NCBI GenBank assembly: GCA_002256395.1
Contig: NKJG01000003.1
Coordinates: 516,536 to 580,535 of the forward strand
DNA: 64,000 nt
From: Bacteroidetes bacterium B1(2017)
Lineage (GTDB): Bacteria > Bacteroidota > Bacteroidia > UKL13-3
Reading direction: 5' to 3'
Position numbers and translations under genes: made by a program
Shown: positions 14,982 through 24,300 of the stretch, piece after piece
Numbering within the stretch: position 1 is the first letter of the stretch
Layout: every line of letters begins with the position of its first letter
Notes under the pieces: generated by a model
Told to the model about the DNA's origin: nothing
Databases searched by the model: none
Seen by the model: only the letters and a program-made list of their open reading frames with translations

Positions 14982-17963
14982 ATGGGAATCAAAATTTATG
15001 AGGTTGGAACCTTTACGAAAAAGGAGAAAGTAACGTTTGACAAAATAAGTAACCTACTCACTAAGGAATTCCAAAATTCTTTAGAGGACATAATTTTGAT
15101 GGGGGCAATTTCCACCCAAGGGCAGTGCAATTTAGACGCTTTAATTTTTAAGCGGAATGCTATAATAGTTATAGAATTCAAAAATTATGGGGGTGAAATT
15201 ACTACTTCTGTGAATGGTGATTGGACCGCGGGAAATATTATCATTAAAGGTGGAGCTGGAGGAAAGAACCCTCTTCAACAGGTTAATCTTTATAAAAGTT
15301 CGCTTGCGAATGATTTATCGAAGTTTTATCCTGATTCTAAATCAGAGTGGTTTTATTCAGCGGCTATCGTATTATTTCAACAACCAATTAAGTTTGTTAA
15401 ACATGGAGGCGATAATTTGAATTGGTTGCACATAATTGAAGAAAAGGATTTTGTAGCATTAGTCAAGAGGGTAAATTGCACCCAAAGAATTTCATTTACG
15501 CAAAAGGAGTTCGAAAGTATACCTAAGCATTTTGATGTTGAAAAGAAAATTGTCAAAATTGAAGAAGATAAGCATAGGATAGTGCTTTCGCCTCTTGAGT
15601 ATATTGCAGAGGACCTTAGGAACCATTCTAAAATTAAGAAGCTTATTGAAGAGAAAACATTTATCGGAATAGATTTCGGCACTTCTTCTACCATAGTAAG
15701 TTATGTACGATTTGATGAAGACACAAAATCTGTAAGGACAGAAACTCTGAATTTTGAATATATAGATGTGAACTCAGGAAGAAAACTAGAAAGTCACATA
15801 CTTCCTTCGGTGGTCTTCTATGATAAATTTAAGGAGAAAATACTAATTGGGCATGATGCCAGACAAAGGCGCGGTGAAGCAAAACCAAATGAAAATTATT
15901 GGTATTCCTTTAAAATTCAGCTTGGCCAAGATCTAGGTAACGTTTTTAATAAATCACAACTAAATAAAAATAATGCACTTGGTTCAATCCGAAATAACAA
16001 AGAAGCCACAAAAGTATTCTTAAACGAAGTTATTAAACAAACGAGAGAGTTTGTCAAAAGGAACAAGCTCCCATCTGAATTGTTTTTTTCGGTGAGTATT
16101 CCAGCCTCATTTGAGGCTAACCAACGAAAAGATTTATTAGATGTTTTGACTTCCTTGAAAATTGAATTTAACAAGGATTTGTTCATTGATGAGCCGAACG
16201 CAGCATTTTTAAGTTATTTACAAACCAGCCCTGCTGCATACGATAAAAACTTTACTTCACAAACCTTAGTTTTTGATTTCGGAGCGGGTACCTGTGATAT
16301 TTCTGTACTCGAACTTGGCTTTTCTTCAGAAGGGTTTTTTACGAAAAATTTATCTATTTCCGAATTTAAGGAATTAGGTGGCGATAATATTGATCGAAAA
16401 CTTGCCAATGAAGTATTATTTCCCATGATCTGTGTTGAATCAGGTGTAGATATTGATTCTGTTTCAGATCCGGAATATGAAATGTATTTTAAGGATATTT
16501 TAAAACCATTTGCTGAAAACTTTAAAATAGGACTTAGCAATCAGTTACGTAAGAAGCCATTATTAGAAAATACTGAAACTATTTTTATGGGTGGTGATCA
16601 AGTTGAAGTAATTCTTCAATCAAATAAACGAAAAATGGTTTCCAATTCCATTTCGGTTTCTTTTGCCGAATTTCACGAAACTATGAAGTCTTATATTAGT
16701 GCTTATGATGGGGAAGATAAAGAGAATATATTCTACTTAGTGAATTCTGCCTTGAATAAGGCTGGTTTGCAAGCCAATGAAATTGATAATGTATTATTAG
16801 TTGGTGGGTCATGTTATAATCCATATATAATTAATGCACTAAAGGAACATTTCAAAACATCTACAGTTATTATACCCTCAGATCTGCAGAGTCATGTCTC
16901 TAAGGGCGCTGCCTTACATAGTTTTTTTAGTAACGGACTCAAAAAAAATCCATTAATTCCAATTGTTAGTGAAACAATTTATGTTCAACTAGCAGACGGG
17001 AAATTAATTGTCCTAGTGAATGCAGGTGAAACAATTCCTAGCAAAAATAAAAATGTTACAAGAAAACTTACAGTGCAAAATGTAAATCAATCGTCTATTG
17101 AAATACCTGTTTTTGTTGGAGATGATAAAAGGCTTATTCAGAATTTACAAGTTAACTTTAAACCAGGGTTTAGTCCTAATGATACTTTTAAAATAAAAGG
17201 TGAAATTGATGAAAATAAGGTCTTAATAATTTCAGTGGAACTAAATGGAAAGCCATTGGTGGTAGAGCAAATTCAGCCTTTTGCTAATGAAGTACTAACT
17301 AGCCATCAGACAAATGCAAAAATCCTTTTAAGACAAATAAATAATCTTATTTCGGATGAAGGAGAAGGTGCCTCAGATCTAGCTGGTTTGGTGAATGATC
17401 TAGTGAAACTTCATGAAAGGGTTGGGAATTTCCATGAAGCGTTTAATCTTATGATGAGATTTAAACCAGAAAATTTTGGAAACATTGCATATTACGCGTC
17501 ACATGCTGGTCTCGAAAAATTTAAAAGTGAATACATTAGGTTAGCTTATGAAAATGATAAAAGTAGTTCAATTGCTGCTTATAATTTTGCCCATGAATTT
17601 GATGAAAATAGCCAAGAATATGAAAAATACATGAAAGAGTCATTTGAAAAAGGAGATAAATCTGCTTGGTTTTATTATGGAAAATTATTGGAAAAGAAAG
17701 GTGATTCAAGAGGTGCAAAACTTGTTAGAAATGCATATGATTTTTATCTTAAAGAATACAATAACAGGAAGAACGACTTGGAATTGTGGGAATATTACAG
17801 ACTTGAAAAAGCTGCGAAATATTTAAATCTATATAAAGAATCCGAGGAATATGAAAAAACAAGAAAAAAAATATTCAAGACGAAGGATTCTGTTAATACA
17901 ATTAGTTCTGGAAATCAGTTGGTAGAAAAAATCCCTAGTTTTAAGAAGGTCAATAGAAACTAA
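14982..17963 (+). CDS. NERD nuclease-like domain fused to Hsp70/DnaK-like ATPase and a helical-repeat tail
   Basis: A 993-residue protein. Residues about 12-170 are a NERD domain with the PD-(D/E)XK core complete (D52, E65, K67 in LDALIF...VIEFKN). Residues about 225-670 are an Hsp70-type actin-fold ATPase: phosphate-1 loop GIDFGTSST at 229-237, phosphate-2 loop FDFGAGTCD at about 431-439, GGDN near 465, and adenosine motif LLVGGSCYNP at about 604-613. A short beta region follows, with no good DnaK substrate-binding lid, and residues about 770-980 form TPR/Sel1-like helix pairs. No signal peptide. The ATPase loops are intact, so it should bind and hydrolyse ATP. The gene is more AT-rich than its neighbours, which hints at transfer. 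Anti-phage or DNA-damage function is inference from the nuclease-chaperone fusion. Confidence 0.85.
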   Translation: MGIKIYEVGTFTKKEKVTFDKISNLLTKEFQNSLEDIILMGAISTQGQCNLDALIFKRNAIIVIEFKNYGGEITTSVNGDWTAGNIIIKGGAGGKNPLQQVNLYKSSLANDLSKFYPDSKSEWFYSAAIVLFQQPIKFVKHGGDNLNWLHIIEEKDFVALVKRVNCTQRISFTQKEFESIPKHFDVEKKIVKIEEDKHRIVLSPLEYIAEDLRNHSKIKKLIEEKTFIGIDFGTSSTIVSYVRFDEDTKSVRTETLNFEYIDVNSGRKLESHILPSVVFYDKFKEKILIGHDARQRRGEAKPNENYWYSFKIQLGQDLGNVFNKSQLNKNNALGSIRNNKEATKVFLNEVIKQTREFVKRNKLPSELFFSVSIPASFEANQRKDLLDVLTSLKIEFNKDLFIDEPNAAFLSYLQTSPAAYDKNFTSQTLVFDFGAGTCDISVLELGFSSEGFFTKNLSISEFKELGGDNIDRKLANEVLFPMICVESGVDIDSVSDPEYEMYFKDILKPFAENFKIGLSNQLRKKPLLENTETIFMGGDQVEVILQSNKRKMVSNSISVSFAEFHETMKSYISAYDGEDKENIFYLVNSALNKAGLQANEIDNVLLVGGSCYNPYIINALKEHFKTSTVIIPSDLQSHVSKGAALHSFFSNGLKKNPLIPIVSETIYVQLADGKLIVLVNAGETIPSKNKNVTRKLTVQNVNQSSIEIPVFVGDDKRLIQNLQVNFKPGFSPNDTFKIKGEIDENKVLIISVELNGKPLVVEQIQPFANEVLTSHQTNAKILLRQINNLISDEGEGASDLAGLVNDLVKLHERVGNFHEAFNLMMRFKPENFGNIAYYASHAGLEKFKSEYIRLAYENDKSSSIAAYNFAHEFDENSQEYEKYMKESFEKGDKSAWFYYGKLLEKKGDSRGAKLVRNAYDFYLKEYNNRKNDLELWEYYRLEKAAKYLNLYKESEEYEKTRKKIFKTKDSVNTISSGNQLVEKIPSFKKVNRN

Positions 17964-20425
17964 TTCTTAATAATAACAATAGCCTTAAAAGTATCTTTCT
18001 CGTTTACTGGTCTTAGAAAGTAGCTTCCTGGTTCGTAAGAACTAAGGTCGATAATTTCTTCCTTTTTAGGATTGTTTATGGTTTTTAAAACCTGACCCAA
18101 GGAGTTACTTAAAACTAGGCTGCTAATGTTTAGGTCTTTTTGTTTTATGGTAACTGTAAATACGGTATTGGTAGGATTTGGATATACCTTTAAGATAGAA
18201 TTATCATCAGATGAATTAAGCCCAAAACCAGTTGAATGAGGCCTTTCATTTCTAATGTATAAATCAAATCTCTTATTGCCATACGTATTTGAATCGGCAG
18301 TTACAGTAAAGCTATAATTGAGGCTATCTGGGCCTAGTTGATGTTCTGTTTTTAAGAAATGGTCTCTTAAAAATACTTGGTAGAAGTTTGGCATAGATTG
18401 GGCTGAAAGATTAAATGAATAGTTTCCTATACTAGCAGCACCAATACCTAGTGGAATAATTTTGTAATCTCCATCATTAAGTGTGGCAATAGCATTTATG
18501 GCATATTTTAGGCCTGTTGAATCAAGGGAATAGAGGTCTAAATTATTGGCATTATGCATTTTCTCGGCATCAAAATCGGCATCAAATAAATCTGTTTTAT
18601 CTCTGTTAAGTGCCAGTACTGTTTCGTCGGTTTTGTTTGCACTGTTTACTAAGCTTGCTCTTATTTCAAATGGCTTGTTTCCTTTCAACAATAATATAGC
18701 AGGGTATAAACTACTTTTAATAACCTCGGTGGCAGATAGGTTGGGAGAGCTTGCATTTGCCTTTACAAAAAATGCCTGCCCTGTTGGAATAATATTACTA
18801 CCGCCATTAACGCCAATTACTCCATTATAGGTAGCAAATTGGTTGGTAGCTGGGCGGTAAATCCAAATGCTACTCGTTATATTGTTTTTTGTCCAGCCAG
18901 CCGAGTTCCAATCTATAGCACTAGGGTAAGGGTTGCCTAATAAATTCCATCCCTCGCCATTTAGTGGATTATAGGTTACAGTAAAGGTAAAAGAGCCTGT
19001 ATTTACTATGCCACATGCACTAAGAGTGATATTTGAAGGTGTAGGGTTGTTGCCATTTAATAAAGCACAACCTTGAGCCCTAGAACCACGGTAAAACACA
19101 TTATAGCCTTTGCCTCCAATAAGGGTGGTTGTATTAGTTGAGGAAATGCCTGTCCAAGCATTTGTGTAAACGGTAGCACCACCAACAGAGGGTGTAGAGG
19201 CCGTTGCAATGGCATTAGCCTCATTAAACATTAATACAGTAGCACCATTGGAAGCAGATGCATCAAATCCATTAGAATGTTGTGTTAGACTAGGGCAAAT
19301 TGTTCCGCCCGAACCAAGTCCCGTTATAAAAATTTGTTTTTGCCAACTGCTGCTAAAGCTTGGACCTGCGCTAAATGGAGCAGCCAAATAGCGGTATAAT
19401 CTACCCGAAATGCCAGGGATATATCGTTCAATAGTTACCGAATCGCTTAAGTAAGTACCAGTACCTTGTGCAATAGAAGCATCACCCAAAGAATCTGAAA
19501 TAAGAACTAGGTTATTTCGTGTAGCTAATATTCCAGCTGTTGGCGTAACAACCCCTGTAATTTGCATTTTAGTACCTAAGCTAATAGTAGCGCCGGTTCG
19601 GTTGTATGTGAAGTTGGTAAGCCTATTGCTAGTATTTGGAATGGATTGGTCGAAAAATAGGGTGCCAAAAGCCCCAGAGCCAGCAATGCTCAAAGAACCT
19701 GGACCACTTAATTGACCCGAATCTGAAATTTGGCCACTAATGGTAAGTGTATTTGTGTTTAAGGAAAGCTTGGCACCCACTTCAATTTTTAGATCCTGAA
19801 CGCTAACATTACTTGTAAGAGTTGGAAGAGACAATACACAATAACCTAAAGCAGGGATGATAATGGAACTTGAATTGCTAGGAGGGCTTATTGCTAAGGA
19901 ATACGAATCTGAGCTTAGGGAATACACATACCAATTGGAAGCCGAAGAAAAGGAATCTGATTTTGCACCAAAAATATAGGAATCGGCAAGTGGGGTAGCT
20001 AAGGTTCCAATTTTAACCAATACGGTATCGGCCAAAGAAGTTTTAGAACAAACACTAGAGCTAAATGCAGTTACGGTATACAAGCCAGTTTTTTTAACCG
20101 TAATGCTTCTAGTTGTATCGCCTGTAGACCATAAGTATTTATAAGAAACCGGAGCAGTGAGCACGCTTGAATCGCCCGGGCAAAATGTTAAAGGCCTAGA
20201 GTTGCTAATAATGGGAGTTGGTATATCGCCGCAAGGACTAATTATTTCATCCCTTAAAATATTTCCTACCTTATCAAACGTACGTGTAAATACAGTACTA
20301 TCCGAAACAACCAGGGTGCCCTTTTCCCTATCGTGCTTATCAAAATAATGCACACGTTTTTCTTGAGCATTGGTTATTGAAACAAGTAGCCAAAGAAATG
20401 AGATTATTAGGGTAATTCTTTTCAT
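17960..20425 (-). CDS. Large T9SS-exported surface protein
   Basis: An 821-residue protein with a signal peptide at 1-20 (cleavage after ITNA) and a type A T9SS sorting domain in the last 75 residues (LKVYPNPTNTVFTV start). After the signal comes a region about 75-140 with Ig/PKD-like form (CPGDSSVLTAPVSYKYLWST), then serine/threonine-rich beta structure of the kind seen in large Bacteroidota adhesins, with no catalytic motif found. It starts 18 bases after the LRR gene and may be the last gene of the RHS operon. Its 3' end overlaps the NERD-Hsp70 gene by 4 bases, tail to tail. Confidence 0.83.
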   Translation of the reverse strand: MKRITLIISFLWLLVSITNAQEKRVHYFDKHDREKGTLVVSDSTVFTRTFDKVGNILRDEIISPCGDIPTPIISNSRPLTFCPGDSSVLTAPVSYKYLWSTGDTTRSITVKKTGLYTVTAFSSSVCSKTSLADTVLVKIGTLATPLADSYIFGAKSDSFSSASNWYVYSLSSDSYSLAISPPSNSSSIIIPALGYCVLSLPTLTSNVSVQDLKIEVGAKLSLNTNTLTISGQISDSGQLSGPGSLSIAGSGAFGTLFFDQSIPNTSNRLTNFTYNRTGATISLGTKMQITGVVTPTAGILATRNNLVLISDSLGDASIAQGTGTYLSDSVTIERYIPGISGRLYRYLAAPFSAGPSFSSSWQKQIFITGLGSGGTICPSLTQHSNGFDASASNGATVLMFNEANAIATASTPSVGGATVYTNAWTGISSTNTTTLIGGKGYNVFYRGSRAQGCALLNGNNPTPSNITLSACGIVNTGSFTFTVTYNPLNGEGWNLLGNPYPSAIDWNSAGWTKNNITSSIWIYRPATNQFATYNGVIGVNGGSNIIPTGQAFFVKANASSPNLSATEVIKSSLYPAILLLKGNKPFEIRASLVNSANKTDETVLALNRDKTDLFDADFDAEKMHNANNLDLYSLDSTGLKYAINAIATLNDGDYKIIPLGIGAASIGNYSFNLSAQSMPNFYQVFLRDHFLKTEHQLGPDSLNYSFTVTADSNTYGNKRFDLYIRNERPHSTGFGLNSSDDNSILKVYPNPTNTVFTVTIKQKDLNISSLVLSNSLGQVLKTINNPKKEEIIDLSSYEPGSYFLRPVNEKDTFKAIVIIKN

Positions 20426-20443
20426 TATATATTTGATTTGTAG

Positions 20444-21328
20444 TTATTTAATAGAATTTATTTTGATTAAGTTATTTCTTATTTTTTTATCATAACTCTT
20501 GTTTTCAATTTTAATGTTATATGATTTTTTATGTTTATAAAAAACTTCATTTATATTCTTTGCGGGTAATAAGTCGCCATCTTTAATTACTGTATTACCA
20601 AGTATTATTAACTTGTTTAAATTGTTAAAGTGCTCAATGAATTTAATTGATTGTAAATCTTTACAATCAGTAATTTTCAGTAAATTTAATTTTGGAAGAG
20701 TAGTTAGTTTATCAAAATCAATAATCTTGGAACAGGTTTCAAATTCTAAATTTTTAAGAGCAACTTTATTATTTATAAATTGAATGGATTCCAAAGATTT
20801 GCAATTACCTAACTTAATATTTTCCAACATGTTCAAATTTTGTATACCATCTAAAGATTTAATTGAAGAGGTTTTGATAACTAATTCTCTTAAATTTATT
20901 AAACAATTAATGGAGGCCAAGTCTTCTTCCTTAAATTCGATTAAACAAATTTTTTTCAGGCCTATACAACTATTTAATCCAATTATTTTATTTCTCCATT
21001 TAATTGAAAGCTCTAATAAACTTTTTTGATTTGATAGATTTATTTCTTTTTTTCCTTCAATTTGAAGAGAGAGTTTCTTAATGCCTGTTAATGAAGTCAA
21101 AAAAGATAAATCATAATCAATATTACTGGTAATTGAAAGACTTTCTAAAAAAGTGCATTTTTCAAGGAAGTCCAAATTCAAAGGTGTTTCAACCATTAGG
21201 TCAGTAAAAATTCTTAAACCATTTAGTTTTTTTTCTGTTATGGTTTTTTTTATAAATTCAACAGTATATCCAGTTTGATAAATTAATAGAGACTCATTTG
21301 AGTTTGTATTTAAAATATTTATTTCCAT
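20444..21328 (-). CDS. Cytosolic leucine-rich-repeat protein, candidate immunity protein of the RHS toxin
   Basis: A 294-residue protein with no signal peptide. From about residue 50 to 245 it consists of short LRR units of about 22-24 residues (LESLSITSNIDYDLSFLTSL, LRELVIKTSSIKSLDGIQNL, LKNLEFETCSKIIDFDKLTT). Cysteine and lysine are frequent. Its start codon lies 2 bases after the stop of the RHS gene, so the two are surely co-transcribed. In polymorphic toxin loci the gene directly after the toxin tip is normally the cognate immunity protein, and a cytosolic location fits a nuclease toxin. That role is inferred from position only. Confidence 0.75.
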   Translation of the reverse strand: MEINILNTNSNESLLIYQTGYTVEFIKKTITEKKLNGLRIFTDLMVETPLNLDFLEKCTFLESLSITSNIDYDLSFLTSLTGIKKLSLQIEGKKEINLSNQKSLLELSIKWRNKIIGLNSCIGLKKICLIEFKEEDLASINCLINLRELVIKTSSIKSLDGIQNLNMLENIKLGNCKSLESIQFINNKVALKNLEFETCSKIIDFDKLTTLPKLNLLKITDCKDLQSIKFIEHFNNLNKLIILGNTVIKDGDLLPAKNINEVFYKHKKSYNIKIENKSYDKKIRNNLIKINSIK

Positions 21329-21330
21329 AA

Positions 21331-24300
21331 TTACAATGGTAATTTAAATTTAGAAATTACATCACCTATCATGTTATTATATAAATCCATTCTTCCACCC
21401 ATAGGGTTCCTTATATTAATTAAATTTTCAATACCGGCTTTTTTTATTAAATATTGTTCATATACTTCTCTTTCCAATGTAGTAGACCCTTCCATGCTAA
21501 AAAAATTCTTGCCAATTAATTCTGATGAACTAAGTTTGCCTCCTTTACCAAAATGCGAAGCTAAACGCTTTAAAAAGTTTTTTGATTGTCCAATATACCT
21601 GCCTTCTGATGTAACGAGATCATAAACGCCTGCTCCTTCCATTTTCATTGCAGTTGCACCTCCAATTGAATTAATTGAAGCCGCCCCTTGTAATTCAATA
21701 GCTGCTGATTCTCCTCCAGTCACAAATGCTATTGAAATTGAACTTAATGTAGCAATAGTGCCATGAACATTATACCCAATTGAGTAAGCATTACTATAAT
21801 TACTATTTATGTCATTCCTTCTGTTTGAATTTAAATATGAAAATGTGAGTCCATCAAGGTTACCAGCTTCTCCCCCTAGGGCATAATTGTAATAATTATT
21901 TACAAATGTTGCCCATATTCCCGTTTTAGGTGCACTAAGGGTCGTTCCATCTCCATCATTAACTCCATTCAATCCAGAATAATCAAATGTTGTCAATGGA
22001 TTATTCAGCGCATACACATACCTATTTAGGCTTTGTGGGTCTAACTGGTCGCCAAACAATGGGTCTTTGGAATAAAAGCGCTTGGCACCAGAGTCGTAAT
22101 AACGAGCTCTAACAAAATTCATTGAATCTGTTTCTTGCTCAACTCCAAATTCTCCTAGGAAAGCAAAGGCTTGATTTAAGGTGCCCGTTTTACGCCATAT
22201 GGCACCATAAGGTGAATAGCTATAACTGGCCTTAATGGTATCATGAATATCTGTTAATGCAACCGTATTATGGCTTGCATCAAAGTGGTAGTAATAAATA
22301 TTATTTGAGGCGTCAATACTTTCTAATAATCCAAGTCCATAAATATAATTCGCCTTTAAAGCCCCATTTCCATCAGTAGTTTGCAATACAAATGATATTG
22401 GGCTATTTAGGTTTTGAACATAGCGTGTTACATCTACTCCAATTGTTTTTTCAATTCTAGTTCCTAATCCATTGTATTTGAAAGTTGTATTTATTCCTTT
22501 TTTTGTAAAGGAAGTCATTAATTGATCTACGGTATAGGTAAAGTTTATGGTATCTCCATTAAATACCTCCATGGTGCGATTACCATTATTATCATTGGTA
22601 AAATACCTTAAAGAATCTGTTGTAGCTGCATCATCATCTCTGTAATGATAGCTAAAGGTGCTGCTTGTATATCCCAGTTTGGTATATCCATAAACCAATT
22701 CAACAATTGAGTCTTTATAATAGGTAAAGGTTTGTCCATATAAAATAGAGTCGGAAGGAAAATAACTTATTCTAGATAGTAAACGATTGGCTGCATCATA
22801 TTTGTAATCGCAATGAATACCTGTGGGGTAAAGAAGTTTTAATAGTTTACCTGTAGGATCATACGTATAGGTAAAAACATTGCTTTTCCAATCAATTACC
22901 TTCCATAATCTATTGGCATTATCATACACATATTTTAGGGTATCATTGCCTGGGTAAACAATATAGCTTATATTTCCAATAGCATTAAATCCAAATGAAA
23001 CTTGTTTGCCAAAAGGGTCTACATACCTATTCATTCTATTTAAAACATCGTAATAGAAATAGGTAGTATCGTTATTGCTTGAAATAGAGAGAAGGTTATT
23101 ATTGGGGTTGTATGTTCGGGTATAGGTTAGTCCTGTAGAGTTAATTTGTTTTACTAGGCGGTTTAATTTGTCGTATTGATTGGTGATACTTCCAAGCGGT
23201 TTGGTTATAGTTTTTGTGTTTCCAATCGAATCATGTGTAAAGGAATAGCTGTTTTGAGCTCCATCTTTATAGGCAATTAATCTGCTTCCCTTGCCATGAG
23301 TAAAGGTTTGTGTATGCCCATTACCATCAGTAAGCGAACTTAAGTTTCCATTTTTATCTCTACGTAAAATGGTATTCTCATCTTCTACATCAATAACTTT
23401 CGTAAGTGCGTTTAATGAGTCGTACAAAAACGATTTAACATAACCCTTATAATTTGTGCTTGAAATTGCATTTCCATTAAGATCATAGGTTGTTGAATTG
23501 GTATGTTGCAACGAATCGGTAACCGAGTTTAAAATATTGGCAGAATTATAACCCAATACTAATTCATGATTATTTGCATCAATAATTTTTGTAGGATTAT
23601 CAATATCATTATACTCAATTCTAGAAATACCAGCAGCTGTTTTGGTAGATGTTCTGCGGCCTTTTAGGTCGTATCCATACACAACAGAATCGCCAAGAGC
23701 ATTTACCCACTTTGTTAACCTATCTTGTACATCGTAATAAAAAGAATCAATACCATTTAAGGCGTCTTTTTGAGCTATTAAACGCGCTTTTTTGTCGTAA
23801 TAGTAATAGGTGGTAATGGATCTTTTATCTGTAAAACTTATTCTTTGATTGTCCTTGTTGTAGGCATAAAAAATAGATTGGTCTAAGGCATCTTTTATTC
23901 GAATAATATTGCCAACCTCATCATAAAAAAGTAAGGTAAGATTGTAGTTTTCATCCCTTATAGAATCTAATCTTCCATCGGTATCATAGCCATAGTATCT
24001 AATTCCAGTTGGGGTGGCAATTTTTATTAAATCGCCAAACGAGTTATAATAGTAGTAAGTAGAATCTCCAAGACCATCCACATAAAATTTCAAAGACCCA
24101 TTACTATTATAATCAAATTTACGAATTGAGGTGTCTGGGAAATAAACTGTTGAAAGGTTACCTGTACTTGGTGCGTATTCAAAATTTATTTTAGCACCTA
24201 AAGCATTAGAAATGGAGGTAGGCTTTTGAAACGCATTAAACTGACTTGTGATAGTTCTATTGCCAGGTAAGGTTTGAGATATAGGGTTGCCATATTTATC

